A DNA stretch of 64,000 bases from positions 186,001-250,000 of the forward strand of contig CAXXDX010000001.1 of NCBI GenBank assembly GCA_963677605.2. The letters run 5' to 3'. The DNA comes from JAGLOK01 sp963677605. GTDB taxonomy: Bacteria > Bacillota > Clostridia > Christensenellales > UMGS416. Position 1 is the stretch's first letter. The number at the start of each line of letters is the position of its first letter. Below are positions 15,997-25,048 of this stretch, in pieces. Under the pieces are notes generated by a model. That model did not search any database, was not told the DNA's origin, and saw only the letters and a list, made by a program, of their open reading frames with translations. Made by a program: the position numbers and the translations under genes.

Positions 15997-17460
15997 TCAT
16001 TTATTCCAGACTAAATCTCCGACTGCAAGTTTGCTTCTAAGATCATCAATACTGGTATGTGCTCCGATATGAACGCACTCTATTCCCATAATCTCTGCGA
16101 AATCTTTCATATGCTGAGCAGTCAAATCATAAGATATTACGCTGTGATGTGTGCCTCCTGACAATATCCATGATTCGTTTCCGGTTATCATGTCCGGCAT
16201 CGGCTTCCATGCAGCATACGCTACCGGCAGATTTGGCATTTTGTCATCCACCTTAATAGCTTCAATATCATGGACTATCATGCGGAATCTTCCGCCCATA
16301 TCTATTATAGTCACAAGTATTGCGTCACCTTTCTTGCTTTCGAAAACAAGTCTTGCAGGCGCATCTTTGCCTCCGATTCCAAGCGGATGAACCTGTATCT
16401 TAGCTTTCCCTTCGGATATCTTAGGCGACACTTCAAGCATGTGTGCTCCAAGCACATATTCGTTTCCTTTTTCCATATGATATGTATAGTCCTCAATAAA
16501 TGACCATCCTTTATCAAGTCCACAGGACATCTTGTTAATTATCGCTTCAAGGGCAGCAGTCTTCCAATCCCCTTCAGCTCCAAATCCTATTCCGTTTGCC
16601 ATGATGTTTTGAGTTGCAAGACCAGGCAGCTGGTTGAGGTTATATAAATCTTCAAAACAATCCGTATATGCATCAAATCCACCGCTGTTAATCATCTTTT
16701 GAAGAGCAACTTCCATCTTTGCCTGATATCTGACTGATTCGTCATCTGCTGTATCCGTTACATATTTTTCGCTGTATTCTTTGAGTTTATCAGAAACTTC
16801 TTCATCGCTTACATTCGAGACTATTTCAGCAAATTCTCCAACACCATATGTGTTAACGCTCCAACCGAATATCTTTTCAGCCTGTATCTTATCCCCTTCG
16901 GTTACAGCAACATAGCGCATATTATCGCCAAGACGCATAACTTTAAGGCTTTTGCTGAACACAGCCCCTACAGCAGACCTCATCCACGCACCCATTCTGT
17001 CGCGCATTTCTTCATCTTCCCAATAGCCGCATATTACTTTTCTTTTAAGCCTGAGTCTGGAAGTGATAAAGCCATGCTCTCGGTCACCATGGGCAGATTG
17101 GTTTGTGTTCATAAAGTTCATATCAATCGTTTCATATGGTATTTCGCGGTTAAACTGTGTGTTTATGTGAAGATATGGCTTGTTTAAAAGCGATAAACCT
17201 GTAATCCACATTTTGCTTGGCGAGAAAGTGTGCATCCATGTAATAACTCCGGCGCAGCTGTCATCAGCATTGGCTTCTTTCATGGCTTCGGTTATTTGCT
17301 CAGGCGTTGTAAGCACACCGCCAAAAACTACTTCAAACGCAATAGCGCTGTCAGCATTAAATCCGTCTGTCATAATCTTTCCATGCTCTGCGACTTCTTT
17401 TAGAACCTCTTCTCCGTATAAGTGCTGGCTTCCAATTAAAAATCGAAATTTGTAATTCAT
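15997..17460 (-). CDS. araA: L-arabinose isomerase
   Basis: 487 aa, converts L-arabinose to L-ribulose in the cytoplasm. Start ATG 17460, with GAAAGGA about 8 bases upstream; the in-frame TTG at 17484 has no RBS. Family landmarks: FLIGSQHLYGEE at the N-terminus, FNREIPYE, and the Mn-binding residues Glu296 (GAEGDWK), Glu323 (FIEDYTYH), His340 (GAHMLEV) and the His438/439 pair (SGGTHHSV). Length is close to the usual ~495. No araB or araD is adjacent, so the isomerase stands alone with its own promoter and terminator; the FGGY kinase and class II aldolase at 22.3-25.0 kb are not obviously its partners. With the GH43 enzyme this supports use of arabinose-bearing plant polysaccharide. Confidence 0.95.
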   Translation of the reverse strand: MNYKFRFLIGSQHLYGEEVLKEVAEHGKIMTDGFNADSAIAFEVVFGGVLTTPEQITEAMKEANADDSCAGVITWMHTFSPSKMWITGLSLLNKPYLHINTQFNREIPYETIDMNFMNTNQSAHGDREHGFITSRLRLKRKVICGYWEDEEMRDRMGAWMRSAVGAVFSKSLKVMRLGDNMRYVAVTEGDKIQAEKIFGWSVNTYGVGEFAEIVSNVSDEEVSDKLKEYSEKYVTDTADDESVRYQAKMEVALQKMINSGGFDAYTDCFEDLYNLNQLPGLATQNIMANGIGFGAEGDWKTAALEAIINKMSCGLDKGWSFIEDYTYHMEKGNEYVLGAHMLEVSPKISEGKAKIQVHPLGIGGKDAPARLVFESKKGDAILVTIIDMGGRFRMIVHDIEAIKVDDKMPNLPVAYAAWKPMPDMITGNESWILSGGTHHSVISYDLTAQHMKDFAEIMGIECVHIGAHTSIDDLRSKLAVGDLVWNK

Positions 17461-17506
17461 TGTTTTTTTCCTTTCGGTAGTCAATATACAAGATAAATCT
17501 TTCGTA

Positions 17507-17564
17507 TTACTATATATTTTAGTAAATTAAAATATTATATACAATAGTATATTATAATCATCAA
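17507..17564 (-). promoter_or_regulatory. araA promoter and leader inverted repeat
   Basis: Minus strand TTGATG (17564-17559), 17-base spacer, TATATA (17541-17536). Just downstream is an inverted repeat TTACTA (17507-17512)/TAGTAA (17520-17525) with a 7-base spacer, which could be an operator. It does not resemble the known AraR box. Confidence 0.45.
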
Positions 17565-17580
17565 AAAATTATAAATGCAT

Positions 17581-18528
17581 TTATGAAAACATTTCTTCCT
17601 TATTAATATCAAAAAATTGTCTTGTATATGAATTTGTTGTCAGAGGTAAAAACACATACCCTTTATTTCGCAGGTATTCAATAACATCAGGCAATGCCTC
17701 AACTGTTGATTCTTTATCTCCCCTATCATGCATAAGCACAATAATTTTATCATGATATTTGCTTCTGCCTTTAACAAAGCTTAGTATTTCATCCTTGGAC
17801 ACTACATTCGAGCCTCCGTCGCTTGTTGAAACATTCCAATCAAAATACTGATATCCTATTTGTCTAAGCTGTTGTACCTGGGCCAAACACTCTTCGTCAC
17901 CATACCAGTTCTGGCTTGTTCCTCCGGGAAATCTGATAAGTTTTGTTTGCTCGCCTGTTTCATTTAAAAGGAAATCTTCCATCCTGTATAAATCGTCCCA
18001 AAAGTTGTCCCAGTTTCCGAATGCTTTCGTGTGATTGTATGTATGGTTTCCTATAGTATGGCCTTGTTCAAGAATCTGATTGTATATATCGTTTTTATCT
18101 CCATACTCCGTATACACAACAAAAAAAGTTGCCTTGATTTTATATCTATCCAATATTTTAAGCACTCTCAAAGTGTTATATGATGGGCCGTCATCAAAAG
18201 TAAGATAAGCAATCTTTTCGAAATTATCTTCTACAGAAGGTAAAGAGAGCAAATTGTCAATCTTATTTTGTTTTATCTGAATGTCAGCTTCAAGCTCTTC
18301 TATAGTGTTTCCCAACGACTCAATTTCATAGCTTAAGGCATCAGCTTCCATTATAAATAATTCATTCTTGTTTTGGGTATATTCTTTTTCTTGATTAATG
18401 CTTTCCAAGGCATTTTGCAGATTTATAATCTCAGTGTTTTTTCCATCAATCGCAAAGACCAGTTCTTCAGTTTTTGTTTTGGAAGAGATATTAATGACAG
18501 CTAAAAATAAAAGTCCACATAAAAGCAA
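17581..18528 (-). CDS. Polysaccharide deacetylase with N-terminal coiled coil
   Basis: 315 aa from TTG 18528. A membrane anchor at the very N-terminus, a coiled coil (~30-95), then a full NodB domain (~104-310): TFDDGP (Asp112, Asp113), NHTYNH (His162, His166), RFPGG (199-203), DWNVSTSD and LMHD. All catalytic elements of a metal-dependent peptidoglycan or chitooligosaccharide N-deacetylase are present, so it is likely an active, surface-facing enzyme that modifies cell wall glycan. The open frame extends about 42 codons upstream with plausible residues (KIWKRPVLIKSFLKIAGKN) but contains no ATG or GTG, and the TTG lacks a good RBS; the true start is uncertain. Diverges from 18757. Confidence 0.85.
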   Translation of the reverse strand: MLLCGLLFLAVINISSKTKTEELVFAIDGKNTEIINLQNALESINQEKEYTQNKNELFIMEADALSYEIESLGNTIEELEADIQIKQNKIDNLLSLPSVEDNFEKIAYLTFDDGPSYNTLRVLKILDRYKIKATFFVVYTEYGDKNDIYNQILEQGHTIGNHTYNHTKAFGNWDNFWDDLYRMEDFLLNETGEQTKLIRFPGGTSQNWYGDEECLAQVQQLRQIGYQYFDWNVSTSDGGSNVVSKDEILSFVKGRSKYHDKIIVLMHDRGDKESTVEALPDVIEYLRNKGYVFLPLTTNSYTRQFFDINKEEMFS

Positions 18529-18756
18529 ACAAATAACTGTATTTTTACCTGCAATTTTCAGAAAACTTTTAATAAGTACAGGCCTCTTCCATATTTTATC
18601 TAATATAACTCATAATATCATGGTAGTCTAATGTTATCAATTACAATATTGTCATTAATGATCTAAAAATAAATGTTTTTTAGTCATGTCTTTCTTGATT
18701 TATGTATGAATATAAAGTAACTTTATAGAATAAATATAAATACCGAGGTAAATTAA

Positions 18757-20010
18757 GTGAAAAAGCTCTCTCAAAAAGATTTCAAACGGTTTGATATGAC
18801 TAAACCGCCACAAAGACAAAAGCTTCGGTTTTTAATAAAATTATTATCCTATCCTGCGGTAAAAAAACAAAAATCAGAGATTGAAAAGATAAATATGGAA
18901 GGCATAGAGCCTCCCTATATTCTTTTTGTAAACCACAACGCCTTTCACGATTTTAAGGTTACCGCAAAAGCTACTCATCCATACAGGACAAACAGCATCG
19001 TCGCAATCGATGGTTTTATCAGCAGAGAATGGCTTCTGCGCGCAGTAGGATGCATTTGCAAGCGTAAATTCACAAAAGACTTTACAATGGTTAGGCATCT
19101 TAAAAAAGTAGTAGACAATAAAGATATAGTTGTGGTGTATCCTGAAGCAAGATATAGTCTGTGCGGAACTAACGCAGTCCTGCCTGACTCTATCGGAAAA
19201 CTTGCAAAGCTTCTTAATGTGCCGGTTGCAACTATAATACACCATGGGCATCATATAAACTCTCCTTTCTGGAATCTAAAACCCAGAGGCAACCGTACAC
19301 ACAGCGTAATGAAGTGCCTATTTACAAAAGAGGAAGTTAAAAAAGCAAGCTATGATGAGATCAATCAAGCTATCAACCGAGAATTTCAATATGATGATTT
19401 TAAATGGCAGCTTGACAACAAAATTGAAATCAATTATCCCAAGAGAGCAGAAGGACTTCATAAAGTGCTCTATCAATGCCCGAAATGCGGCACTGAATAC
19501 AAGATGTCGTCACACGAAAACAAGCTTGTCTGTAATTCATGCAACAAAACATGGATTATGGATAAGTTTAGCAGACTGTCAGGTGATGATGGAGTAACCG
19601 AATTTTCACATATCCCCGATTGGTATGAATGGCAGCGTTCTAATGTAAAATCCGAAGTAGAAAATGGCACTTACGGCATAAGCTTAAATGTACGTGTGGA
19701 CAGCCTTCCAAACGCAAAAAGATTTATTGATTTGGGAAAAGCAAAACTTACGCATGATATGAACGGCTTCTTACTTGAAGGAGTATATAACGGCGAACCA
19801 TATAAGGTAGAAAAAAATGTTCCTTCACTGTACTCCTGCCATATAGAATATAACTATCTTGGAAAGCATGGGGACTGTGTTGATTTAAATACTGCAAACG
19901 ATACTTTATATATTTATCCGGAAGGCAATGATTTCAGTGTTACTAAAATTGCGCTTGCAACGGAAGAACTTTATAAAAATGAAATGGGCAGAGAGGGGAT
20001 AATAATTTAG
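18757..20010 (+). CDS. LPLAT-like acyltransferase with zinc ribbon
   Basis: 417 aa, GTG start with GAGG 9 bases upstream. Residues ~50-170 follow the PlsC acyltransferase plan: NHNAFHD with the catalytic His60 and Asp65 (HxxxxD), and a YPEARYS block at 128-134 in place of FPEG.R. A zinc ribbon follows (Cys241, Cys244, Cys259, Cys262). The C-terminal ~130 residues are beta-rich and unfamiliar. No membrane segment is obvious. It probably transfers an acyl group to a lipid precursor, but the ribbon and tail are unusual for PlsC, so the acceptor may differ. Convergent with the TetR gene, whose stop lies 2 bases beyond; no terminator separates them. Confidence 0.65.
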   Translation: MKKLSQKDFKRFDMTKPPQRQKLRFLIKLLSYPAVKKQKSEIEKINMEGIEPPYILFVNHNAFHDFKVTAKATHPYRTNSIVAIDGFISREWLLRAVGCICKRKFTKDFTMVRHLKKVVDNKDIVVVYPEARYSLCGTNAVLPDSIGKLAKLLNVPVATIIHHGHHINSPFWNLKPRGNRTHSVMKCLFTKEEVKKASYDEINQAINREFQYDDFKWQLDNKIEINYPKRAEGLHKVLYQCPKCGTEYKMSSHENKLVCNSCNKTWIMDKFSRLSGDDGVTEFSHIPDWYEWQRSNVKSEVENGTYGISLNVRVDSLPNAKRFIDLGKAKLTHDMNGFLLEGVYNGEPYKVEKNVPSLYSCHIEYNYLGKHGDCVDLNTANDTLYIYPEGNDFSVTKIALATEELYKNEMGREGIII

Positions 20011-20012
20011 AT

Positions 20013-20630
20013 TTATTCCCTACACATTAAAGCACCCTTGATAAAAAGCATCACCTGCTCAACTAATGTTTCATCATCATCAAAAGCCGCTTCATAAGTG
20101 TATATTTTCATTCTGTCTATGTAATATTCGCAGCTGTATGAAAACTGCAGCATCATCAGCAAATTATCTATAAAAAACGCAAAATAGCGGGAATCGATAT
20201 CATCTCTTATCTTCCCGTCTTTTTTTGCCTGCTCCAAATAAGCTGCATAAAGGTTTGACGTTACTCCTTCAATCTGGCTTGAAATTAGCATTGCATATTC
20301 AGCATTACCCTCTGTTGCCATTTCATAATATAGCTTTGTAAACTGTTCATTTTCTTTTCTGTGTTTTTGGATAAGCCTTACTATCTTTTCAAACATTGAT
20401 ATTATATCGCTGCTTTCATCTATAACTTCGCCAATTTTTTTGTTAAGATGATGCATAGCCCATTCAACGCACGTAAGATATAGCGCACGCTTGTTTTCAA
20501 AGTACTTGTACATCGCACCTACGCTGACACCGGCCTTCTGTGCAATATTATTAATATTGGCACTGTTAAAACCATTTGTTGAAAACTCGTTTATAGATAC
20601 GTTTAGTATGTTTTCTTTTTTTGCTGTCAT
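20013..20630 (-). CDS. TetR-family transcriptional regulator
   Basis: 205 aa from ATG 20630 (an adjacent TTG at 20633 is also in frame). Residues ~5-50 form the TetR helix-turn-helix (IAQKAGVSVGAMYKYFENKRALY); the rest is the helical ligand-binding and dimer domain. It diverges from the 20857-26437 operon. A palindrome at 20805-20820, right at the predicted start of that operon, is a typical TetR operator, so this protein is the likely repressor, released by a substrate or intermediate of the operon. No Shine-Dalgarno is clear before the start, suggesting low expression. Confidence 0.9.
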   Translation of the reverse strand: MTAKKENILNVSINEFSTNGFNSANINNIAQKAGVSVGAMYKYFENKRALYLTCVEWAMHHLNKKIGEVIDESSDIISMFEKIVRLIQKHRKENEQFTKLYYEMATEGNAEYAMLISSQIEGVTSNLYAAYLEQAKKDGKIRDDIDSRYFAFFIDNLLMMLQFSYSCEYYIDRMKIYTYEAAFDDDETLVEQVMLFIKGALMCRE

Positions 20631-20767
20631 CAATTCTGTTAAACGTATTTTGGCATGATTTAAATTCCATTTACTTCTCCAAACATATCATTGTGATATA
20701 TTTTAGCATATTCAATGCTTTATTATGTAAAAATTCCTCTTTTTATATTAAAAAACGCCGTTTATAG

Positions 20768-20796
20768 TTGAAAAACGTAATTCTTCTTGCTATAAT
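20768..20796 (+). promoter_or_regulatory. Promoter of the aminotransferase operon
   Basis: TTGAAA at 20768-20773, spacer of 17, TATAAT at 20791-20796. The predicted start (~20803) falls at the left edge of the palindrome 20805-20820. Confidence 0.8.
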
Positions 20797-20804
20797 CAAA
20801 AAGC

Positions 20805-20820
20805 GAGTGAGTGCTCACTC
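20805..20820. promoter_or_regulatory. TetR-type operator
   Basis: GAGTGAG (20805-20811), 2-base centre TG, CTCACTC (20814-20820). The GAGTGAG/CTCACTC half-sites are common among TetR operators. Binding here would cover the transcription start and block the operon. Confidence 0.75.
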
Positions 20821-20856
20821 TCCATATTATACATCGAATAAAAGGAGATTACCATA

Positions 20857-22335
20857 ATGTCAAACAACTATTCCATAACCAATTATCCTGACGCAGAAAA
20901 AATCACCAAGAAATTGGATAAACTCATTGAAAAACCCATACATTCCATAAGCCCTGAAAAGCTTAAAGAATATGAAGATAATTATTTTGAAAAAAAATGC
21001 GTTAAATCCAAAGAAATGATTAGTCAGGCTAACGATTATATCCCAGGCGGCGTTCAGCACAACCTCGCATTCAACCACCCCTTCCCCATTGTTATTGATA
21101 AAGCTGAAGGCGCATTCCTTTATGATATTGACGGGAATAAATATTATGACTTCCTTCAGGCAGGCGGTCCAACAATATTAGGCAGCAATCCAAAGGAAGT
21201 TAAAGAAAAAACAATGGCTCTTATCGACCACTGCGGCCCGTCAACAGGACTCTTCCATGAATATGAATACAAACTTGCTAAAAAAATAGCAGATAACTTC
21301 CCTTCAGTTGATATGTTCCGCATGCTCGGCTCAGGAACCGAAGGCTGTATGGCTGCAATCCGTGTTGCTCGTCTTGCAACTCAGAAGAAAAATATCATCA
21401 AAATGGGCGGTGCATACCATGGTTGGAGCGATCAGCTCGCATATGGAATCCGTATCCCAGGCACAAAGCACATGCAGGCACACGGTGTTCCGAAGTTTGT
21501 ATTTAAACATACTCAGGAATTCTTCCCTAATGATTTAAAAGACCTTGAAAGAAAACTTAAAAGAAATAAACTGCACGGAGGAACAGCTGGCGTCATTATC
21601 GAGCCTATAGGCCCTGAAAGCGGAACAAGGCCCGTAAGCCGCGACTTCTGCAAGGGTGTTGAGAAACTGTGCAGAAAATACGGAGCGCTTCTTATATTTG
21701 ACGAGGTTGTAACAGGATTCAGAGTCGGTATGTCCGGCGCACAAGGTTACTTTGATGTATCACCTGACTTAACTGTTTTCGGAAAAGCTGTAGCAGGCGG
21801 ATATCCAAGCGCAGGCGGTTTAGGCGGCAAAAAAGAATATATGAAATTCCTTTCAGCAGGAATCGCAGGCGGCCCTAAACATAAGAAAGCTCTTGTTGGC
21901 GGCACAATGGCAGCAAACCCTCTAAGCTGTGCAGGCGGTTACTATACACTTTGTGAAATAGAACGCACAAACGCCGCGCAAAAAGCTGGTCAGTTTGCAG
22001 ATAGACTTGTCGAAGGGCTTCAAAAGCTAATCGACAAATATGAGCTTCCGTTTGTGACATTCAATCAAGGCTCGGTATGCCATCTTGAAACAGTTGGAAC
22101 AGTTCACTATTCCATTAACTGGGCAAAACCATGGAAGATACCTGAAGTGCTTAAGGCAACATCAAAGCGCAAAAAAGAAATGGAACACATGGGAGCCGCA
22201 TACATGGCAGAAGGCATCATAACACTTGCGGGCAGCAGGCTTTATACATCTGCAGCATTTACTGATGACATGCTTGACGATATTCTTTCCCGCTTTGACA
22301 GAGTATTTTCAAACGTTGTAAACATAGAAGCTTAA
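20857..22335 (+). CDS. Class III PLP aminotransferase, glutamate-1-semialdehyde aminomutase-like
   Basis: 492 aa, cytoplasmic. PLP features: GSGTEG (158-163) for phosphate contact, YHGW (187-190), FDEVVTGFR with Asp282, and the Schiff-base Lys310 in FGKAVAGGYP. The plan YIPGGVQHN..FNHPFPIVI and overall similarity place it near HemL-type enzymes, but it is longer than HemL (~430) with a ~50-residue N-terminal extension, and no heme genes are nearby. As first gene of a sugar-type catabolic operon it more likely deaminates or moves an amino group on an amino sugar, amino polyol or hydroxy amino acid. AAGGAG precedes the ATG. 12 bases separate it from the aldolase gene. Confidence 0.85.
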   Translation: MSNNYSITNYPDAEKITKKLDKLIEKPIHSISPEKLKEYEDNYFEKKCVKSKEMISQANDYIPGGVQHNLAFNHPFPIVIDKAEGAFLYDIDGNKYYDFLQAGGPTILGSNPKEVKEKTMALIDHCGPSTGLFHEYEYKLAKKIADNFPSVDMFRMLGSGTEGCMAAIRVARLATQKKNIIKMGGAYHGWSDQLAYGIRIPGTKHMQAHGVPKFVFKHTQEFFPNDLKDLERKLKRNKLHGGTAGVIIEPIGPESGTRPVSRDFCKGVEKLCRKYGALLIFDEVVTGFRVGMSGAQGYFDVSPDLTVFGKAVAGGYPSAGGLGGKKEYMKFLSAGIAGGPKHKKALVGGTMAANPLSCAGGYYTLCEIERTNAAQKAGQFADRLVEGLQKLIDKYELPFVTFNQGSVCHLETVGTVHYSINWAKPWKIPEVLKATSKRKKEMEHMGAAYMAEGIITLAGSRLYTSAAFTDDMLDDILSRFDRVFSNVVNIEA

Positions 22336-22347
22336 AGGTGAATTAGA

Positions 22348-23388
22348 ATGGATATAAATCAGGCAAAAGATAATGTAATAAAAGCAGGAAAAGAGCTTGT
22401 TGCACAAGGTCTTATAGCAAGAACGTGGGGCAATGTGAGCCAACGTCTGGATGAAAATACTATGCTTATTACCCCCAGCGGAAAAGATTATCTCTCATTA
22501 ACACACGATGATATAGTTAAAGTGACAATAAAATCACTGGAATATGACGGAAATGTAAAGCCATCTTCGGAAAAAGGGGCCCACGCCAATTGTTATCTTG
22601 CAAAAGACTGCGGATTTGTTATCCATACACACCAACTATATGCTTCTGCCGTCAGTGCATGCGAAATTGACTCCTTCCCTATTGATAGCAGTAAATATCC
22701 TCTGCTTGGATCGGAAGTAAAAGTTGCAGCATACGGTTTGCCAAGCACTAAAAAATTAAGCCAAGGTATTGCTGATGCTCTTAAAGATTCAGACGGCAAT
22801 GGCATAATAATGAAGCACCATGGAGCCCTGTGCTTCGGCAATGATTTTGAAGAAACGTTTGAAGCTGCAAATCAGCTTGAGGCTGCCTGCAAAGAATATA
22901 TAGAAAATAAGTTTATAGATAAATCAGGCGAAAATAGTTTTACAAAAGATTCTTACATACATCACACTCTTCATGACTATTGCACAAAGACTTCCGACTT
23001 TTCTGATTTGAGTTTTAATCTCAATTTAGACAAGAACATTATTCTTAACAACACACCGGAAGTCTTGGCAATGTCCTATCTAAAAAAACCTTTACGGCCG
23101 CTTGTGGATGACTTTGCCCAAATAGTTGGAGTAAAAATGATATCTGTTGACTATGATATAGAGCAGATTAAAAACGCATTAAAGAAATCAGATGCGGTTT
23201 TTGTAAAAGGATATGGCGCAGTTTGTGCCGATCCTGATGCTGAAGCCGTTAGTATGATTGTCGAAAAAAACTGTGCAGCATTTTTAGCGGCAGCTCTTCA
23301 CGGTAAAGTAAAGTATATAAGCCCTCTGGAAAGCAGATTAATGCGCACTATATATAAAACAAAATATTCAAAACAAAAAGATAATTAA
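22348..23388 (+). CDS. Class II aldolase with a degenerate second domain
   Basis: 346 aa. Domain 1 (~3-200) is a complete fuculose-phosphate aldolase / ribulose-phosphate epimerase type domain: acid/base Glu75 (SSEKGAH), Zn ligands His93 and His95 (HTHQ), and a third His in KHHGALC (His157/158). Domain 2 (~225-340) repeats the scaffold (RPLVDDFAQIVG, then VKGYGAVC) but has lost the Zn-binding His residues. The likely reaction is cleavage of a phosphorylated ketose or aldonate into DHAP and an aldehyde, following the FGGY kinase downstream. RBS AAAGGTG before the ATG. The two-domain form is known in Firmicutes; its substrate here is not. Confidence 0.8.
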   Translation: MDINQAKDNVIKAGKELVAQGLIARTWGNVSQRLDENTMLITPSGKDYLSLTHDDIVKVTIKSLEYDGNVKPSSEKGAHANCYLAKDCGFVIHTHQLYASAVSACEIDSFPIDSSKYPLLGSEVKVAAYGLPSTKKLSQGIADALKDSDGNGIIMKHHGALCFGNDFEETFEAANQLEAACKEYIENKFIDKSGENSFTKDSYIHHTLHDYCTKTSDFSDLSFNLNLDKNIILNNTPEVLAMSYLKKPLRPLVDDFAQIVGVKMISVDYDIEQIKNALKKSDAVFVKGYGAVCADPDAEAVSMIVEKNCAAFLAAALHGKVKYISPLESRLMRTIYKTKYSKQKDN

Positions 23389-23413
23389 AGACAATTCTCT
23401 GGAGGACGGAAGC

Positions 23414-25003
23414 TTGGAAAATTACGTAATTACCTACGATGTGGGTACAACTTCGCTAAAAACATGTTTGTTTAAGCTCAACTCAAAAATGGAACTTGTC
23501 GAAGATGACAGTGAAGGATACAGCCTTTCAATGACTGAAGGCGGCGGAGCTGAACAAACTCCCTCCGACTGGTGGAATGCCATGTGCAAAAACACTAAAA
23601 GCGTCCTTAAAAAAAGCGGAGTAGCCCCTGAAAAAATCGCAGGTATTTCTTTCTGCGCTCAAATGCAGGGCCTGGTATTGGTCGACAAACAGGGAGAAGC
23701 TGTGCGTCCTGCGATGAGCTATATGGACAACAGAGCCGTGATGCAAATGAACAAGGCATTTTCTACAGGCATTCAATTTGAAGGCATAAACATATATAAA
23801 CTTTTAAAAAGCCTGAACGTTACTGGAGTTGTTGCAAGCAGCTCTAAAGATCCGGTATGGAAATATAACTGGGTAAAAGAAAATGAGCCGAATATTTTCA
23901 CTAAGGTATACAAATGGCTTGATGTAAAAGAATATCTTATACAAAAAAGTACGGGTATGTTTGTAATGACAGAAGACAGCGCGTTTTCAACCATGCTTTT
24001 TGACATTAAAAAACGCAAGTTCAGCAAAAGCATGTGCAAAATGCTTGGTGTAGATATAAATCACCTTCCGGAAATAATTAAAAGCACTGCTGTAGTAGGA
24101 AATTTAACCCGAAATGCTGCGAAAGAACTAGGCCTTACACAAAGCACTCAGGTGTTCGGCGGTGGCGGAGATGCCTCTCTTATAGGCATAGGTTCAGGCG
24201 CAACCAAAGCCGGCGAAACTCACATATATGTCGGAACTTCAGGCTGGGTTTCAACTGTAATAGACTCACCAAAAGTAGATATATTCTGTAAAATCGCTGG
24301 AATAGTTGGAGCTGACAGCGATAAATACAATTACTTTGCAGAGCTTGAAACCGCAGGAAAATGCATAGAATGGGTAAAAGAACACTTAGCTTACGAAGAA
24401 ACCATAGAAGAAATAGAAAAAGCAAACATCACAGGCGATTACGAAGATGTTGCAGTCGATTTATATGACTATATGATGAAATCCATAAAAAATGTTCCAG
24501 CCGGCAGCAGAAATGTAATGTTTACTCCATGGCTTCACGGAAACAGATGCCCTTTTGAAGACACCGGAGCACGAGGAATGTTTTTTAACATCGGTATCGA
24601 TACTAAAAAGTCAGAACTTATTCATTCTGTAATAGAAGGTGTGTGTTATCACTTGAAATGGCAGCTTGAGTGTAGCAAAAAGAAGATTCCCGTACATGAT
24701 AAAGTTAGATTTGTCGGCGGCGGCGCACTTGCACCGATGACATGTCAGATATTATCGGATATAATAGGCATGGATGTAGAAGTTATAGAAAATCCACAGA
24801 ACGCGGGGGCACTGGGCGCAGCTATTGTTATTGCTGTCGGGCTTGGCATAATAGAAAGTCTGGACGAAGCAGAAAATCTCGTCGAAGTTTCCCGCATTTA
24901 TCATCCCAACACTAAAAACAACAAAGTATATAGCACAGGCTTTGGTATCTTTAAAAGCCTTTATTACAACAATAAAAAATCATTCGGTCTACTTAACTCT
25001 TAA
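23414..25003 (+). CDS. FGGY-family carbohydrate kinase
   Basis: 529 aa, TTG start preceded by CTGGAGG. N-terminal ATPase motif ITYDVGTTSLKTCLF (~5-19), substrate region FCAQMQGLVL and SYMDNRA, and the C-terminal half with FGGGGDASLIGIGSG, HIYVGTSGW, FTPWLHGNRCPFEDTGARG and RFVGGGALAPMTCQIL. Closest in style to xylulokinase-like members, which phosphorylate ketoses or polyols; the GGDAS aspartate is the expected catalytic base. It probably phosphorylates the deaminated or imported substrate before the aldolase step. Third gene in the operon, 25 bases after the aldolase stop. Confidence 0.9.
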   Translation: MENYVITYDVGTTSLKTCLFKLNSKMELVEDDSEGYSLSMTEGGGAEQTPSDWWNAMCKNTKSVLKKSGVAPEKIAGISFCAQMQGLVLVDKQGEAVRPAMSYMDNRAVMQMNKAFSTGIQFEGINIYKLLKSLNVTGVVASSSKDPVWKYNWVKENEPNIFTKVYKWLDVKEYLIQKSTGMFVMTEDSAFSTMLFDIKKRKFSKSMCKMLGVDINHLPEIIKSTAVVGNLTRNAAKELGLTQSTQVFGGGGDASLIGIGSGATKAGETHIYVGTSGWVSTVIDSPKVDIFCKIAGIVGADSDKYNYFAELETAGKCIEWVKEHLAYEETIEEIEKANITGDYEDVAVDLYDYMMKSIKNVPAGSRNVMFTPWLHGNRCPFEDTGARGMFFNIGIDTKKSELIHSVIEGVCYHLKWQLECSKKKIPVHDKVRFVGGGALAPMTCQILSDIIGMDVEVIENPQNAGALGAAIVIAVGLGIIESLDEAENLVEVSRIYHPNTKNNKVYSTGFGIFKSLYYNNKKSFGLLNS

Positions 25004-25048
25004 CTTAAAGCATACAATGTAACAAATAAATTTGAGACGGAGTAGTAT

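Noticed and set aside
20857..22335. Assignment of the first operon gene as hemL
   Set aside because: The core resembles HemL but the protein is ~60 residues longer and is embedded in a sugar-type operon under TetR; no heme genes are near.
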